Position numbers and translations under genes: made by a program
Shown: positions 46,090 to 55,357 of the stretch, in pieces
Layout of the letters: each line of letters starts with the position of its first letter
Numbering within the stretch: the stretch's first letter is position 1
Assembly: GCA_963777695.1 (NCBI GenBank)
Contig: CAVZRC010000003.1
Coordinates: 3,720,001-3,784,000, forward strand
Length of the DNA: 64,000 bases
Origin: CAVZRC01 sp963777695
GTDB taxonomy: Bacteria > Planctomycetota > Planctomycetia > Isosphaerales > Isosphaeraceae
Reading direction: 5' to 3'
Notes under the pieces: generated by a model
Told to the model about the DNA's origin: nothing
Seen by the model: only the letters and a program-made list of their open reading frames with translations
Database searches by the model: none

Positions 46090-49000
46090 GACGTTCTGCC
46101 ACAGTAGCGTTTCCCCCTGGAATGCCCCCAGAGTGATGTATGAGGTCCAGCGAAGAGCGACCGGCCGACCGGGCCAGAAGGACAGCTCGCCGTCGGTGTC
46201 GGCCGAGAGCAGGAAATCGGAGCCGGGGGAGAAGGCCAGGCAAGGGACCCTGACCGTGCGGCCCTTATAGGCCGCTCTCAAGGTCCCAAAGGCGGCATCG
46301 AATAAGTAGATGCGCGGATCGTCGTCGGCGACGACGGCGACCGTGTTCAGGTCGTGGGATATGGCAATCCCGATCAACCGGGGGAGGCCGGTCGCGAAGG
46401 AATGGACCTCTCGGGCCGTATCGACATCGAGGACGTGGACCGATCCATCGGACACGGCGAATGCGAAGACTCTCGGTCCGATCGGGCCGAAGGCCATCGC
46501 TTCCACGTCGTAACGCTTCTCGTGAGTCCCCGTCACCGCCCCCGTGACCACGTCCAGGAATCTCACATGTCCGTCGGGCAACACCGAGGCAAGTGTCCGG
46601 CCGTCGGGCGAGAGCATGACCTTCTCGACCGGCTTGGCCAGCGGATGTTCCACGACCTGACGATGTCCGTTGACGTCCCAGGACCGATAGCTCGCATCCT
46701 CGCCGACCGAGGAGAGTTTACTTCCATCCGGGGAGAAGGCCAGGTCGAGGACCGCGCCGCGGTGCCCGGTTAGCGCAGCGATCTCGACTCCGAGATTCGT
46801 ATTCCAGAGGCGGATCATGCCATCCGCTCCCCCGCTTGCCAGCAAGGAGCGTTCGGTGGAAATCGCAAAGGCCGAGCGGCTTGGCAACACCGGTTCGACA
46901 GGCCGTCCGCCATCTCCCCGCGTCCGCCTGTGGCGCGTCCGCAGCACGGCCCGGATACGGGCAGCGGGCCAGTCCCAGACGCGGACCACCCCATCGAGCC
47001 CGCAGGTGGCGAGCGTCCGTCGGTCGGGCGAGAAGACCGCCCCGGTCACGAACGGCTGGTGCCCCCGGAGCCGGAATAGCGTCCCCCCCAGGTCCCAGAG
47101 CTGGACGGCCCCGTCCTCCCCGGTCGTCGCCAGCAACCGGCTGTCCGGAGAGAAGCATAGGGCGGGGACCCCGGCCGCTCGAGCACTCAGCAGGGCGAGG
47201 TGCTGGTCGGATGAACGGTCCCAGAGCGGCACCGTGCCATTTGTCCCGGCGGTCGCGACCAGCCGGCCGTCGGGCGACAGCGCGAGGCCCGTGATTCCCT
47301 CGTGTTCCCGAAGCGGACCGACCTGCTGACCCGTCGTCGTGTCCCAGACCCCGAACATCTCGCGGCTGGCCAAGGCCACGTTCAGCCCGTCCGGCGACAT
47401 CGCGGTTGACTTCGCGTCGAAATGCAACTCCGGCCGGCTCTCGGCCAGCGTGGTTTCCACGGACGTCTCCTTCCGCAGGTCGATCCGGGCGACTTTCTTC
47501 CAGAAAGGGTCGAGGAAGACGATCGTTTCCGCGGCCGGCCAGGGCGCGATCCGCGGTTCGTGTCCGGGGTGTTTGATCGGCCGGCGTGGGATGAGCCGGT
47601 CCGATCGGACTTCGAAGGGGCGGACGGTCCCGTCGAAGGGTTCCACGGCGAGGAGAAGACGCCCGTCGGTTGAGAACATCACCTCGCCGAGGCCCGTCGC
47701 CGCATCGAGGGCCTGGACGATCCGCCCGCCGGCGACATCCCATAGCCGGATGATGCCATCATTCCCCGTCGATGCGATCAGGCTGCCATTCGGCGAGAAC
47801 GCCAGGGAAGATTGGGCGAAATCCTTGTTACCATCGGTCAGTGTGACGGGGGTGCCGGGACGGATCAAGTCCCACAGGCGGATCGGACCGTGGCCCGTGG
47901 CGAGCGCCAGGTGGCGCCCGTCGGGCGAGAAGACGAGGCCCGGCCGTCCCGTTGGCTTGGAACCGGTGGGCGCGTAGGCCAGCAGGTGGGCATTCGGGGG
48001 GCTGACAACGATCCGTCGCGCCCGCTCCCACTCCTCGGTTCCCGGCCATAGGGAGGGGGCTTCGCCAACTCTCGACCCGATGTATTCGCCCGGTTCCCGA
48101 CCGAACCCCTCGAAGTTGATGATCGTCGCGGCGGTCAGCTTGGCGGCCATTACGTCCCTGGCCGCACCGTAGATTTCCGCCTGCTTGAGTTTCGCCCGGC
48201 AATCGTTGTGCTTCTGAAAATAGCCGATCAGGACGTCTCGCGATTGAGCATAGGCCCTCTCTAACCGAGCGACCAGGGCGCGTACGGCCTCATCGACATG
48301 CCCGGACCGCGGGGGCTGGACGGGTCGGTCAAGGCTCTTCTGGATGGCCCTCGGTAGTAGGAGCCGTTCCGGGGACACTCGTAGGAGTCCAGCCATTTCG
48401 ACCCGGGTCCGTGCCACGTCCGACTCGCGATCTTCGACGAAACGATCGAGTGCCGCCCCGAGCCCCGGGGACGCTTCCGCGAAGATGGCCAGGAGGCCGA
48501 CGGCAGTCGCCGCCCGATGTCGGGTGTCCTCCCACACCCACTCGTCACCGATCAATCGCGCCAGCGGCTCCATCACCAGGGCGAACTCCGGGACCTTCTC
48601 CGGGCCGTTCAGGGCCAGGGAACCGATCGCCTTGACGGCGCGGCGGCGGGTCTCCGGGTCGTCGTCCTCGAGCAAGTACCCGAGGTGGGGGACAGCGCTG
48701 CGTGTCAGCGGGGGTTGGCGGTCCGAGGGCTCGCGAGCGATCCAATCCGCCAGGCCGTCACAGGCCGCCTGGCGCAGCGGAGCATACTCCTTTTCAATCA
48801 GATAGATCGGGGCGATGAGTCGAGGGTTCACAACCGGCCCGGTGGGGATGAGGATCATGTCCCCTTCCCCATGACCCAGCGCGCCGTATCGGGGCGTCTG
48901 CCGGGCATCCTTCACCTCCGCAAGAGTGCTACTGATGTAGTGCCCCAACTCCGACACGAGGAGCTTGCCGTCGGGCAGACCGGTCCGACCCCGGAGTGCT

Positions 49001-49877
49001 TGGAGGAGCACCGCCGTGAAGGGCGAATGACCCAGGTAATCCTTCTGATCGCGCTTTCGGGCCGCGTACTCCCCGGAGAGTTCGGCCACGTCGCCGACCG
49101 GGTCCCGGCTCGCCCCGGCCGTGATCAACTGAAACGCCCTTCGATTGAACATCAGAGCGAGCGGGTCGTTGACGCTGACCCCAAGCGAACGGTCTGGTAG
49201 TGTACCGACCTTCGCCTCGACCCCGCTCCTCGGGTCGAGCGCTACCCCTGCGAAGCATGAGTCGAGGATCAAGAGCGTGTGGTGGGCGTCGCTGGCCTTC
49301 AGAATCGTTGCGACTTCTGCCAGGTCGATTAAGGAATTGTTTCGGTCCGTTCGCCCTTCCCCGAGCACCAGGTATCCCTTGCTGCCTTGCCTCGCACCAT
49401 GCCCGGCGTAGAAGAAGAGCAGCGCGTCACGGGGGCCGACCCGACTCGCCATCTCTGCCATCCGAGACCGAACGTAGGCCACGTTGACGACCTTGTCCTC
49501 CGCGACAATGATGGGCTTAAGGCCGGGCGCGGGGGCATGCGAGTGGGCTCGTCGAGTAGCAGGGTCACGTCCTCGAACCCGAACCGTTCGACGAGCACCG
49601 TGGCGAACTCGGTCGCGTCGTGGCCGGCGCCGGTCAGCCTACGGAAAGGACCACCGACGTATCGATTCAACCCGACGACGAAGGCATGTCGGGATTTGTA
49701 GCGCAGGCTTCCGGTGTCGCCGCCATCTGCGCCAACTACCTCAGCAGAGCGGTCGCTGCCTAATGGGCGACTTGAATCGACCGGGTTTCTCTGACAAGAG
49801 GAAAAGCAAGCGCCCATGCTGCCTAGCACGAGAATCAGAAGGGCGATCTTAGATTTATGCCTGTCCTTACGCATCAT
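46024..49877 (-). CDS. Caspase-HEAT-WD40 protein, frameshifted and truncated by ISL3
   Basis: Starts MMRKDRHKSKIALLILVLGS, a lipoprotein- or Sec-type leader, then YKSRHAFVVGLNRYVGGPFR, the beginning of a peptidase C14 (caspase-like) domain. A one-base loss near 49540 shifts frame after LLLDEPTR; the other frame continues LKPIIVAEDKVVNVAYVRSR. Catalytic His is in FFYAGHGAR and Cys in LILDSCFAG. HEAT-like repeats follow (YLLEDDDPETRRRAVKAIGS), then about 12 WD40 repeats (LVFSPDGRHLALAT, IIRLWDV) to the end. The last about 22 codons come from the end of the insertion sequence, so the original C-terminus is lost. The role may be proteolysis-linked signalling, as in other bacterial caspase homologues. 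Confidence 0.82.
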
Positions 49878-50004
49878 ATTGAGAATACTGTCCTAGAATC
49901 GTGGGTCAATCCACCTCCGCGGGATCGTCCCAAGATCCGGGGATTGACGGCGTTTCTGCCTTGTCACATGAGGCGCCCATCCATACCAAACTTGAAGCGC
50001 CGGC

Positions 50005-50315
50005 GACACTTCCGGGAGCTCGGCCGGTGCGTCCGCAACGTCATGATTCGGGGGAGCTACCGCCCTGACCTGCCCCATCGAGCCCGCGCCGGGGGGCTCG
50101 GACCCGTCTAGGAGTTGTTCCAGAAGATCCGCGGTGTCGAGATCACGGCCGACGAGCTCCTCGGTCGGTACTACGCCCTGGCCTACCATCGATCGGACGA
50201 GAGCTACACGGCGGCCGGCCGACGGCTCGGTGTCGACTGGCGTGTCCTCAAGCGACGACTCGACCAGGCGTTTCTCGAAAGGCTCCGGTCCTCGCGGACT
50301 TCAGGACGACGATGA
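50005..50315 (+). pseudogene. Relic C-terminus of a sigma-54 regulator paralogue
   Basis: Closely matches the end of the regulator at 41237-42868: RHFRELGRCVRNVMIRGSYR, then AGGLGPV followed by TAG at 50108-50110, then IRGVEITADELLGRYYALAY HRSDE and GVDWRVLKRRLDQAFLERLR. The rest of the gene is absent upstream, and an in-frame stop divides the remainder, so it is a dead fragment. A second relic of the AAA+ core is at 51928-52045. Confidence 0.82.
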
Positions 50316-50353
50316 GAGTCGTCCGCGGAATATTGGGCCGCTGACAATGCATC

Positions 50354-51286
50354 TCATCGGGAATGGGTCGTCAGCTCTTCAATCGGGACTGCCGGATTGG
50401 GAACGGCGTTTCCAGAGGCAACGTCAGGAGACCATCGCCTCTCTCGCGTGGCGAGCAACTGGTCTGACGGGATCATTTCGCGGCTTTTTTCGACGGCCGC
50501 AGTCCTTTCGCGCAGGAGTTGGTCGGCCCAGGTTTTCCACTCCTTGCTCAGGGGCGGGACCGGTTCTTTCTTGTAGTCAGACTCGGTGTCATAACCGCCC
50601 CGATCGTATGCCGTGTCGAGGACGACCTGAAGATCGAGAGGGGTCTCTCCGTCCCGGGGACGAAGGGGAATTCCAATCACGGGTAGCCGCTGGGAGAGAC
50701 GGATGAACCAGAGCACACCCTTAGGACGACGCTCAACGGGCGAGACATGGACAAGATACTCATGATCGGGAATCTTCCCCTCGGGTGTCAGTGAGACCCC
50801 CATCCGGAGTAGGTCGATCTCAACCCAGTGGGCTGACGACCTCATGACCTGGTTACGCTTCTCCCGGAAGCTCTCCAATCCAGCGGCACCGTCGATCTTA
50901 TTGCTAGGGCTGAGCACTTCGATCACGCAGACGACGGATCGATCGGAGGTGTCGAGCACTTCGAGGTAACTCTCGAAAATGTCCTCGTTGACCAGCGTGA
51001 TGGCGAGGACCGGCTCGGCAACCTCCATCGCCGTGGTGCTCCGAGCGGCCGGCGTCGAGGGCTTTCGTTTCGAGGCGCCGATCAGATAGAGATCAGGGAT
51101 CCAGGCGCCACGGCCCGGATCTTGTGGCCCCGAAAGATACACCCGCTTTTCGATACGCACCTGGTATCTGGGATGAAGTTGTTTCGTGAGTGTCGCGCGA
51201 ATCCCCGAGATCAATTCATGGTGTACGTCGGGCCAGAAAGAGGGCTTTTCCAGGTAGGGGTCCATACCAGGAAACGGCGAAGGCAT
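50354..51286 (-). CDS. DUF4058 family protein
   Basis: A 310-residue protein beginning MPSPFPGMDPYLEKPSFWPD, the hallmark of DUF4058, a family abundant in planctomycetes and cyanobacteria. Family segments: YQVRIEKRVYL, VVCVIEVLSPSNKIDGAAGL (a PD-(D/E)XK-like Glu-Val-Leu-Ser-Pro region), SAHWVEIDLLRMG and YLVHVSPVERRPKG then IPLRPRDGETPLDLQVVLDT. The motif E-V-L-S-P with following Lys resembles Uma2/PD-(D/E)XK nuclease folds, but enzymatic activity is not shown. Last 40 residues are less conserved. Stands alone between relics. Confidence 0.88.
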   Translation of the reverse strand: MPSPFPGMDPYLEKPSFWPDVHHELISGIRATLTKQLHPRYQVRIEKRVYLSGPQDPGRGAWIPDLYLIGASKRKPSTPAARSTTAMEVAEPVLAITLVNEDIFESYLEVLDTSDRSVVCVIEVLSPSNKIDGAAGLESFREKRNQVMRSSAHWVEIDLLRMGVSLTPEGKIPDHEYLVHVSPVERRPKGVLWFIRLSQRLPVIGIPLRPRDGETPLDLQVVLDTAYDRGGYDTESDYKKEPVPPLSKEWKTWADQLLRERTAAVEKSREMIPSDQLLATRERRWSPDVASGNAVPNPAVPIEELTTHSR

Positions 51287-51500
51287 GGGTCAACCTCCCA
51301 ACTCGGCTCGAACTGGGACAAGGTCTCGACGAACCAGCTCATTATATCGCCTTCGCTGCTTTCCGCCGAGCGACTTTCCCGCGCGGAGCCAAAGCAGCCC
51401 GTTGGTCCAGTGGGGAGATCCGATCCGCAGTCATTTCGCGGGCCCCTATCGCCCATTTCTCCCCGATGCTCCCATTTTACTCTGGCCAAGAGATCTTTCA

Positions 51501-51588
51501 CGATTCGTAACTTCGCTCCCTTGTGAATTTCCTTGAGAAGACTTGAATCGTATGTAATAAAGGTATCTGAGAAGATCGGCTTATACGA
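51501..51588. repeat. Diverged direct repeat, copy A
   Basis: The segment with GATTCGTAACTTCGCTCCCT then TGTGAAT and, later, AGAAGATCGGCTTA resembles 54412-54500, which has GATTCGTCGCTTCCCTCCCT then TGTGAAT and AGAAGATCGGCTAT. It lies upstream of the RHH gene and may be an old duplicated promoter region. No gene is supported in 51287-51717 besides this. Confidence 0.5.
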
Positions 51589-51717
51589 CCAAAGAGAAGT
51601 CGAGAGCGGAGGATGTCAATGCCGCATCCACGGCGTAGAGTAGCAGGATTCTGGAACGCTACCACTGCATCTGACGCACGGGACATCATCAGATTTCATA
51701 CCAAAGAGGAGCCGATC

Positions 51718-51924
51718 ATGGGTAACAAGTTGAATGTCCAGTTCAATGACCGTCAATCCAAGAGCCTGGAGGAGATGGCCGATGAGATGGGAACCACGAA
51801 AGCCGGTGTGCTGAAGACGGCCCTGGCCTTGCTCCAGGTCGCCATCCGCGAGCGGAAGGATGGGAACTCTCTCGGCGTCGTCAAGGGGGATAAAGTGGTC
51901 AAAGAAATCATCGGAATCGAGTAA
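51718..51924 (+). CDS. Small ribbon-helix-helix-like protein
   Basis: A 68-residue protein: MGNKLNVQFNDRQSKSLEEM then ADEMGTTKAGVLKTALALLQ, a strand plus two helices typical of CopG/Arc ribbon-helix-helix proteins. Charged tail (KDGNSLGVVKGDKVVKEIIG). The ATG has AAGAGGAG 7 bases upstream; a longer frame from 51613 lacks support. No toxin is adjacent; immediately downstream is a sigma-54 regulator relic. Confidence 0.75.
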   Translation: MGNKLNVQFNDRQSKSLEEMADEMGTTKAGVLKTALALLQVAIRERKDGNSLGVVKGDKVVKEIIGIE

Positions 51925-51927
51925 GGA

Positions 51928-52045
51928 ATTCATGAAGCTGCTCCGGGTGATCGAATCGCGGCGGTTTCAGAGGCAAGGGAAATCCCCGCTTACGGGGCCG
52001 CGATCCTCCGGGCAGAGATCATCCCGCGGACCGACCCTCTTGCCG
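51928..52045 (+). pseudogene. Relic AAA+ fragment of a sigma-54 regulator paralogue
   Basis: MKLLRVIESRRFQRQGK matches VKLLRVIESRRFQRVG of the regulator at 41237, with near-identical DNA over about 36 bases (CTCCGGGTGATCGAATCGCG). The following GGGCAGAGATCATCCCGCGG still aligns with its GGGCAAGATCATCGCCGCGA but with indels. Thus a decayed AAA+ core scrap of a paralogue. It may come from the same lost gene as 50005-50315, with order reversed, or from another copy. Confidence 0.75.
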
Positions 52046-52134
52046 ATCCTCTGACAAATGTCTACGCTAGAAACAAAGCCCTGAGTCTGTATCGATCTCC
52101 TTCGAGCCGATCGTCACGGAAGGGGGGATTCGTC

Positions 52135-53172
52135 ATGCGTGTGCCTCGTCGATCCCGGGGGGGACGTGCCTTCACCCTGATCGAGCTGCTGGTGGTGATC
52201 GCGATCGTTGGCCTGCTGATCGCGATGATCCTGCCGGCCGTCCAGGCCGCACGGGAGGCGGCGAGGCGGATGCAGTGCGTCAACAACCTCAAGCAGCTCG
52301 GACTCGCGGCCTTGAACTACGAGTCGGCCAATGGGGTGCTGCCGCCCGGCTCGCTCGCGGTCCCCTACGAAAACCAGCCCGGTCTGGCCTGGGGCCTGAG
52401 CACCTTCGTCCGGGTGTTACCCTTCGTGGACAACGGCCCGGTTTATGATGCGGCGAATTTTTCACTCCCGGCGATCACCACGGCCCATGGGACCCTGGCC
52501 TCGATCGGCCTCAGCGTTCTCTGGTGCCCGAGCGATCCGTTCGTCTCCGAGGGCAGTGAGGTCGGCTTCGATTACGGGGCGTTGGCGGGCACCGGCATCA
52601 GCCAGCGCCACTCGAGCTACGGCGGGAGCCAGGGGATCTGGAGTCTGGAGATCCTGCCGACTAACCCGACGTATGCCCTGCAAGTGTCGAACATGAACGG
52701 CGTGATCTTCAGTTGCTCGTCGGTCCGGCTCGCCGAGATCACCGACGGGACGGGCGCGACGATCCTCTTCGCCGAGACGGCCTATGGGAGGATCCCGAAG
52801 CCCACCGATCGCCCATCGTCCCGCTGGTGGAACTCGGGCTTCGTCGCCGACTCCATGGTGGCCGCCTATTACCCGATCAATGGCGACCTCAAGGGAGTGC
52901 CCTACCTCAGCAGTACTTACGAACGCTGGATCCAGGCCGTCGGCAGCTTCCACCCCGGCGGCGCCAACGTCGGCTTCTGCGACGGCTCGGTCCGGTTCAT
53001 CAAGGACACCATCGAGTCCGTCGCCTTCGATCCCGCGACGGGTTCCGTCCCCGCCTTCCCGCAAGACCCGACCACCACGACCTATTCAATCGCGCCCGGG
53101 GCCCGGCTCGGCGTCTGGCAGAAGATCGCGACCCGAAACCTCGGCGAAACCGCCGGCGCCGACGAGTTCTGA
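52135..53172 (+). CDS. DUF1559 prepilin-like protein (H-X9-DG)
   Basis: A 345-residue planctomycete prepilin-like protein. The type IV-type N-terminus AFTLIELLVVIAIVGLLIAM has the Gly-Phe-like cleavage context (GGRAFTLIE) and methylatable helix. REAARRMQCVNNLKQLGLAA then LNYESANGVLPPGS is the conserved DUF1559 start, and SFHPGGANVGFCDGSVRFIK is the C-terminal H-X9-DG motif. Such proteins are very numerous in planctomycetes and probably assemble into pseudopili or envelope structures. GGGGGGATTCGTC precedes ATG at 52135. Confidence 0.93.
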   Translation: MRVPRRSRGGRAFTLIELLVVIAIVGLLIAMILPAVQAAREAARRMQCVNNLKQLGLAALNYESANGVLPPGSLAVPYENQPGLAWGLSTFVRVLPFVDNGPVYDAANFSLPAITTAHGTLASIGLSVLWCPSDPFVSEGSEVGFDYGALAGTGISQRHSSYGGSQGIWSLEILPTNPTYALQVSNMNGVIFSCSSVRLAEITDGTGATILFAETAYGRIPKPTDRPSSRWWNSGFVADSMVAAYYPINGDLKGVPYLSSTYERWIQAVGSFHPGGANVGFCDGSVRFIKDTIESVAFDPATGSVPAFPQDPTTTTYSIAPGARLGVWQKIATRNLGETAGADEF

Positions 53173-53360
53173 TCCGGTAGTCGGGCGACCAGGGCTCGTG
53201 GGCCAAACCTCATACCAAGGTTTTGTCAGAGCCATTCAGGGTCGATAATCCGGGCAAAATGGCCGAGTATATCGATGCGAGTTGGAGTGTCCCGCCCGGC
53301 TGATGCTCGGCGAGACGGGCCGAAGTCCCATCGAGCATCGTTCATGGATCGCCCAAAGCC

Positions 53361-53915
53361 TTATCCCATAATCCGGTAGACGATCACGAAGCATATCAGC
53401 CAGAAGCCGAAGCCGAAGCTGAATTGGGCTACGATCTTGATGTAGGCCAACACCCGCCGATTGGCACGGTCCCTCGGCTCGCCGCTCTCCATGATCCGGA
53501 TGAGGTACCAGGCGACCGAAGGGATGAAGACCGCCGCGGTGAAGTAGGCCAGTGCAAGCAGAGCGACCGCGGTCAGGGTCTCCGTCGATACGGCAGAGAG
53601 GAACAGGAACGTCACGGCGCCTACGACGGCGATATGAACCAGGAGGGCGTCGTAGCGGAGGCGACGCGCCGCGCCGAACCACAAGGCAGGTAGGAGGACA
53701 CCAATGGCAAAGAGACCGGCAACGATTGCGGCCGCCCTTGTGTTCCGCAGGAAGGGAAACGTGAGGAGAAGGGAAGCTGCCGCGAAGTTGGTGGCGACGG
53801 CGGCCACGGCTAGCATTAAGGTCTTTACGCTGAACTGAGAGAGGCGCAGTCTCATCCGATCGACCTCACGGGCAGCGGATTCGGTCAAGTCTGATCTCGA
53901 GCTCATCGTTTCCAT
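53361..53915 (-). CDS. Integral membrane protein of unknown function
   Basis: A 184-residue protein with four or five predicted helices: LMLAVAAVATNFAAASLLLT, AAAIVAGLFAIGVLLPALWF, LLVHIAVVGAVTFLFLSAVS, VALLALAYFTAAVFIPSVAW and FSFGFGFWLICFVIVYRIMG. The start RLRLSQFSVKTLMLAVAAVA resembles a common planctomycete N-terminal segment ('fSlrtLl'). No family function is known. Confidence 0.65.
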   Translation of the reverse strand: METMSSRSDLTESAAREVDRMRLRLSQFSVKTLMLAVAAVATNFAAASLLLTFPFLRNTRAAAIVAGLFAIGVLLPALWFGAARRLRYDALLVHIAVVGAVTFLFLSAVSTETLTAVALLALAYFTAAVFIPSVAWYLIRIMESGEPRDRANRRVLAYIKIVAQFSFGFGFWLICFVIVYRIMG

Positions 53916-54084
53916 ATCTCGGCCTCATCCTGCCCCGACCTGAGGTCGAAGCGGCGAGGGCGTAAAACCGCGAAATCATGAACCTGCGTGGAGAGTTTGC
54001 ATGGGTGAACCTCGTGCCATATGGAGCAGAAAAATCACGCTAAGTCAATCGCTTGAAAAGCGATCGTATAAATGTCGGCAATGC

Positions 54085-54245
54085 TTCGGAATGGGGACAT
54101 CGCTGAATCTCGACGCACTTCGGAATGGGGACATCGACTTCGGAATGGGGACACCGCTGACTTCGGAATGGGGACACCGCTGAATCTCGACGCAGACTGT
54201 GGACTTCGGAATGGGGACACCGCTGAATCTCGACGCAGACTGTGG
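54085..54245. repeat. Tandem/interspersed repeat block (CTTCGGAATGGGGACA)
   Basis: The unit CTTCGGAATGGGGACAYCG occurs five times (from about 54086, 54118, 54139, 54163 and 54206). Some copies are followed by CTGAATCTCGACGCA(GACTGTGGA). It ends near AAAACTCGGTCCCTGTCCCC, whose GGGAC/GTCCC is complementary to the repeat. Such text resembles decayed ends of transposon-type or REP-like sequences. No gene is found elsewhere in 53916-54654. Confidence 0.75.
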
Positions 54246-54411
54246 AATCTGGACAAAACTCGGTCCCTGTCCCCGAAGAACAAATTGGGTCGCTCGGAAA
54301 ATACTCTTACTCAGGCTACTCAGACTGAGTCATGGCCTAGGTATCCCCGTTTATCCAACTCGCCTGTTTCTCCCTCGCGACCCATTTGTGCCCTGGCCGG
54401 GGGTATCGCCT

Positions 54412-54500
54412 CGCGATTCGTCGCTTCCCTCCCTTGTGAATAACCTCCAAAAGTTTTGACTTGCGTGTAAGAAGTGCGGATAAGAAGATCGGCTATTCGA
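54412..54500. repeat. Diverged direct repeat, copy B
   Basis: Second copy of the segment at 51501-51588: GATTCGTCGCTTCCCTCCCT then TGTGAATAACCT, and later AAGAAGATCGGCTATTCGA. It lies upstream of the ankyrin gene, as copy A lies upstream of the RHH gene. Confidence 0.5.
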
Positions 54501-54654
54501 TGAGCGGACGGCCATTATCATGCGGGAACTGGGTGTGACCGGCAATTGGTGTAGGTGGGCGGCCCCTGCGCTCCGGCAGTTTTTGATAAAATTCCAGCCG
54601 CTCGGTGAGATTGGACGCCGGGCACTATCCTTCAACTCCAGAAAAGGGATGCTC

Positions 54655-55233
54655 ATGCTCTGCACCACGATGATCCTCTTGCTCCTGGCGGGTGACTTGC
54701 GGATCCAGGCGACCGATCCCTACGAGTCGGCTCTCGCCGCAGCCATCCACCACTTCGCACGCGAGGGGAATTTGGATCACCTCAAGGCGATTCTTGAGAA
54801 GCATCCCCGCCTGGTCAACGTCGCGGAACCGTTCCCGCCGGGCCATAAGCCCTATGCGACCGAAGGTTACTCCCCTCTTGACTGGGCCGCCGTCCGTGGT
54901 CACACGGCGGTCGCGGATTACTTGATCCGACGCGGTGCCAACGTTAACGCGGTCGACGGCGCGGGTTGGACACCGCTTCATCTGGCGGCACGAGAAGGCC
55001 ACTTAGAGCTGGTCAAATTGCTGGTCAAGTGCGGGGCCGATGTCGGGGCGAAGACGGAGGCTCTTCCTGAGTCCTCCTCCAATTATGAGCCGGGATCGCC
55101 ACCGGTCGTCCCCGGAGAGCCGATCCGCCCCCCCGTGAGATATCCCGCCATACCGAGCCGCACCGCGCTGGACTGGGCCGATGCGAAGAGGCACACGAAT
55201 GTCGTCGAATACCTCAAGTCGTTGAGAAAATGA
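54655..55233 (+). CDS. Secreted ankyrin-repeat protein
   Basis: A 192-residue protein. MLCTTMILLLLAGDLRIQA is a signal peptide. Ankyrin repeats: AIHHFAREGNLDHLKAILEK, SPLDWAAVRGHTAVADYLIR then RGANVNAVD, TPLHLAAREGHLELVKLLVK and TALDWADAKRHTNVVEYLKS, the third separated from the last by a Pro-rich loop (about residues 137-165). Likely a periplasmic protein-binding module; partner unknown. The Met at 54655 has AAGGGA 7 bases upstream; the Met two codons earlier is too near to that site. Confidence 0.84.
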   Translation: MLCTTMILLLLAGDLRIQATDPYESALAAAIHHFAREGNLDHLKAILEKHPRLVNVAEPFPPGHKPYATEGYSPLDWAAVRGHTAVADYLIRRGANVNAVDGAGWTPLHLAAREGHLELVKLLVKCGADVGAKTEALPESSSNYEPGSPPVVPGEPIRPPVRYPAIPSRTALDWADAKRHTNVVEYLKSLRK

Positions 55234-55319
55234 GTCGGTGATGAGGCCGCACCACCTGTCGTATGACTGCCGTCACAGCCCGTGATTGGTTCTTTCTGAG
55301 CCCCCGCGAGGGGCTAACA

Positions 55320-55346
55320 ATGGGGGACAAGCTGAAGGTCCAGTGC
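55320..55346 (+). other. Possible relic of an RHH gene start
   Basis: ATGGGGGACAAGCTGAAGGT encodes MGDKLKVQ, like MGNKLNVQ of the RHH gene at 51718, and similarity ends after about 9 codons. Only suggestive; could be chance. Confidence 0.3.
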
Positions 55347-55357
55347 AGATCGCTGGG

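Noticed and set aside
54085..54245. CRISPR array
   Set aside because: Repeat spacing is irregular, spacers are themselves repeated, and no cas genes are near.
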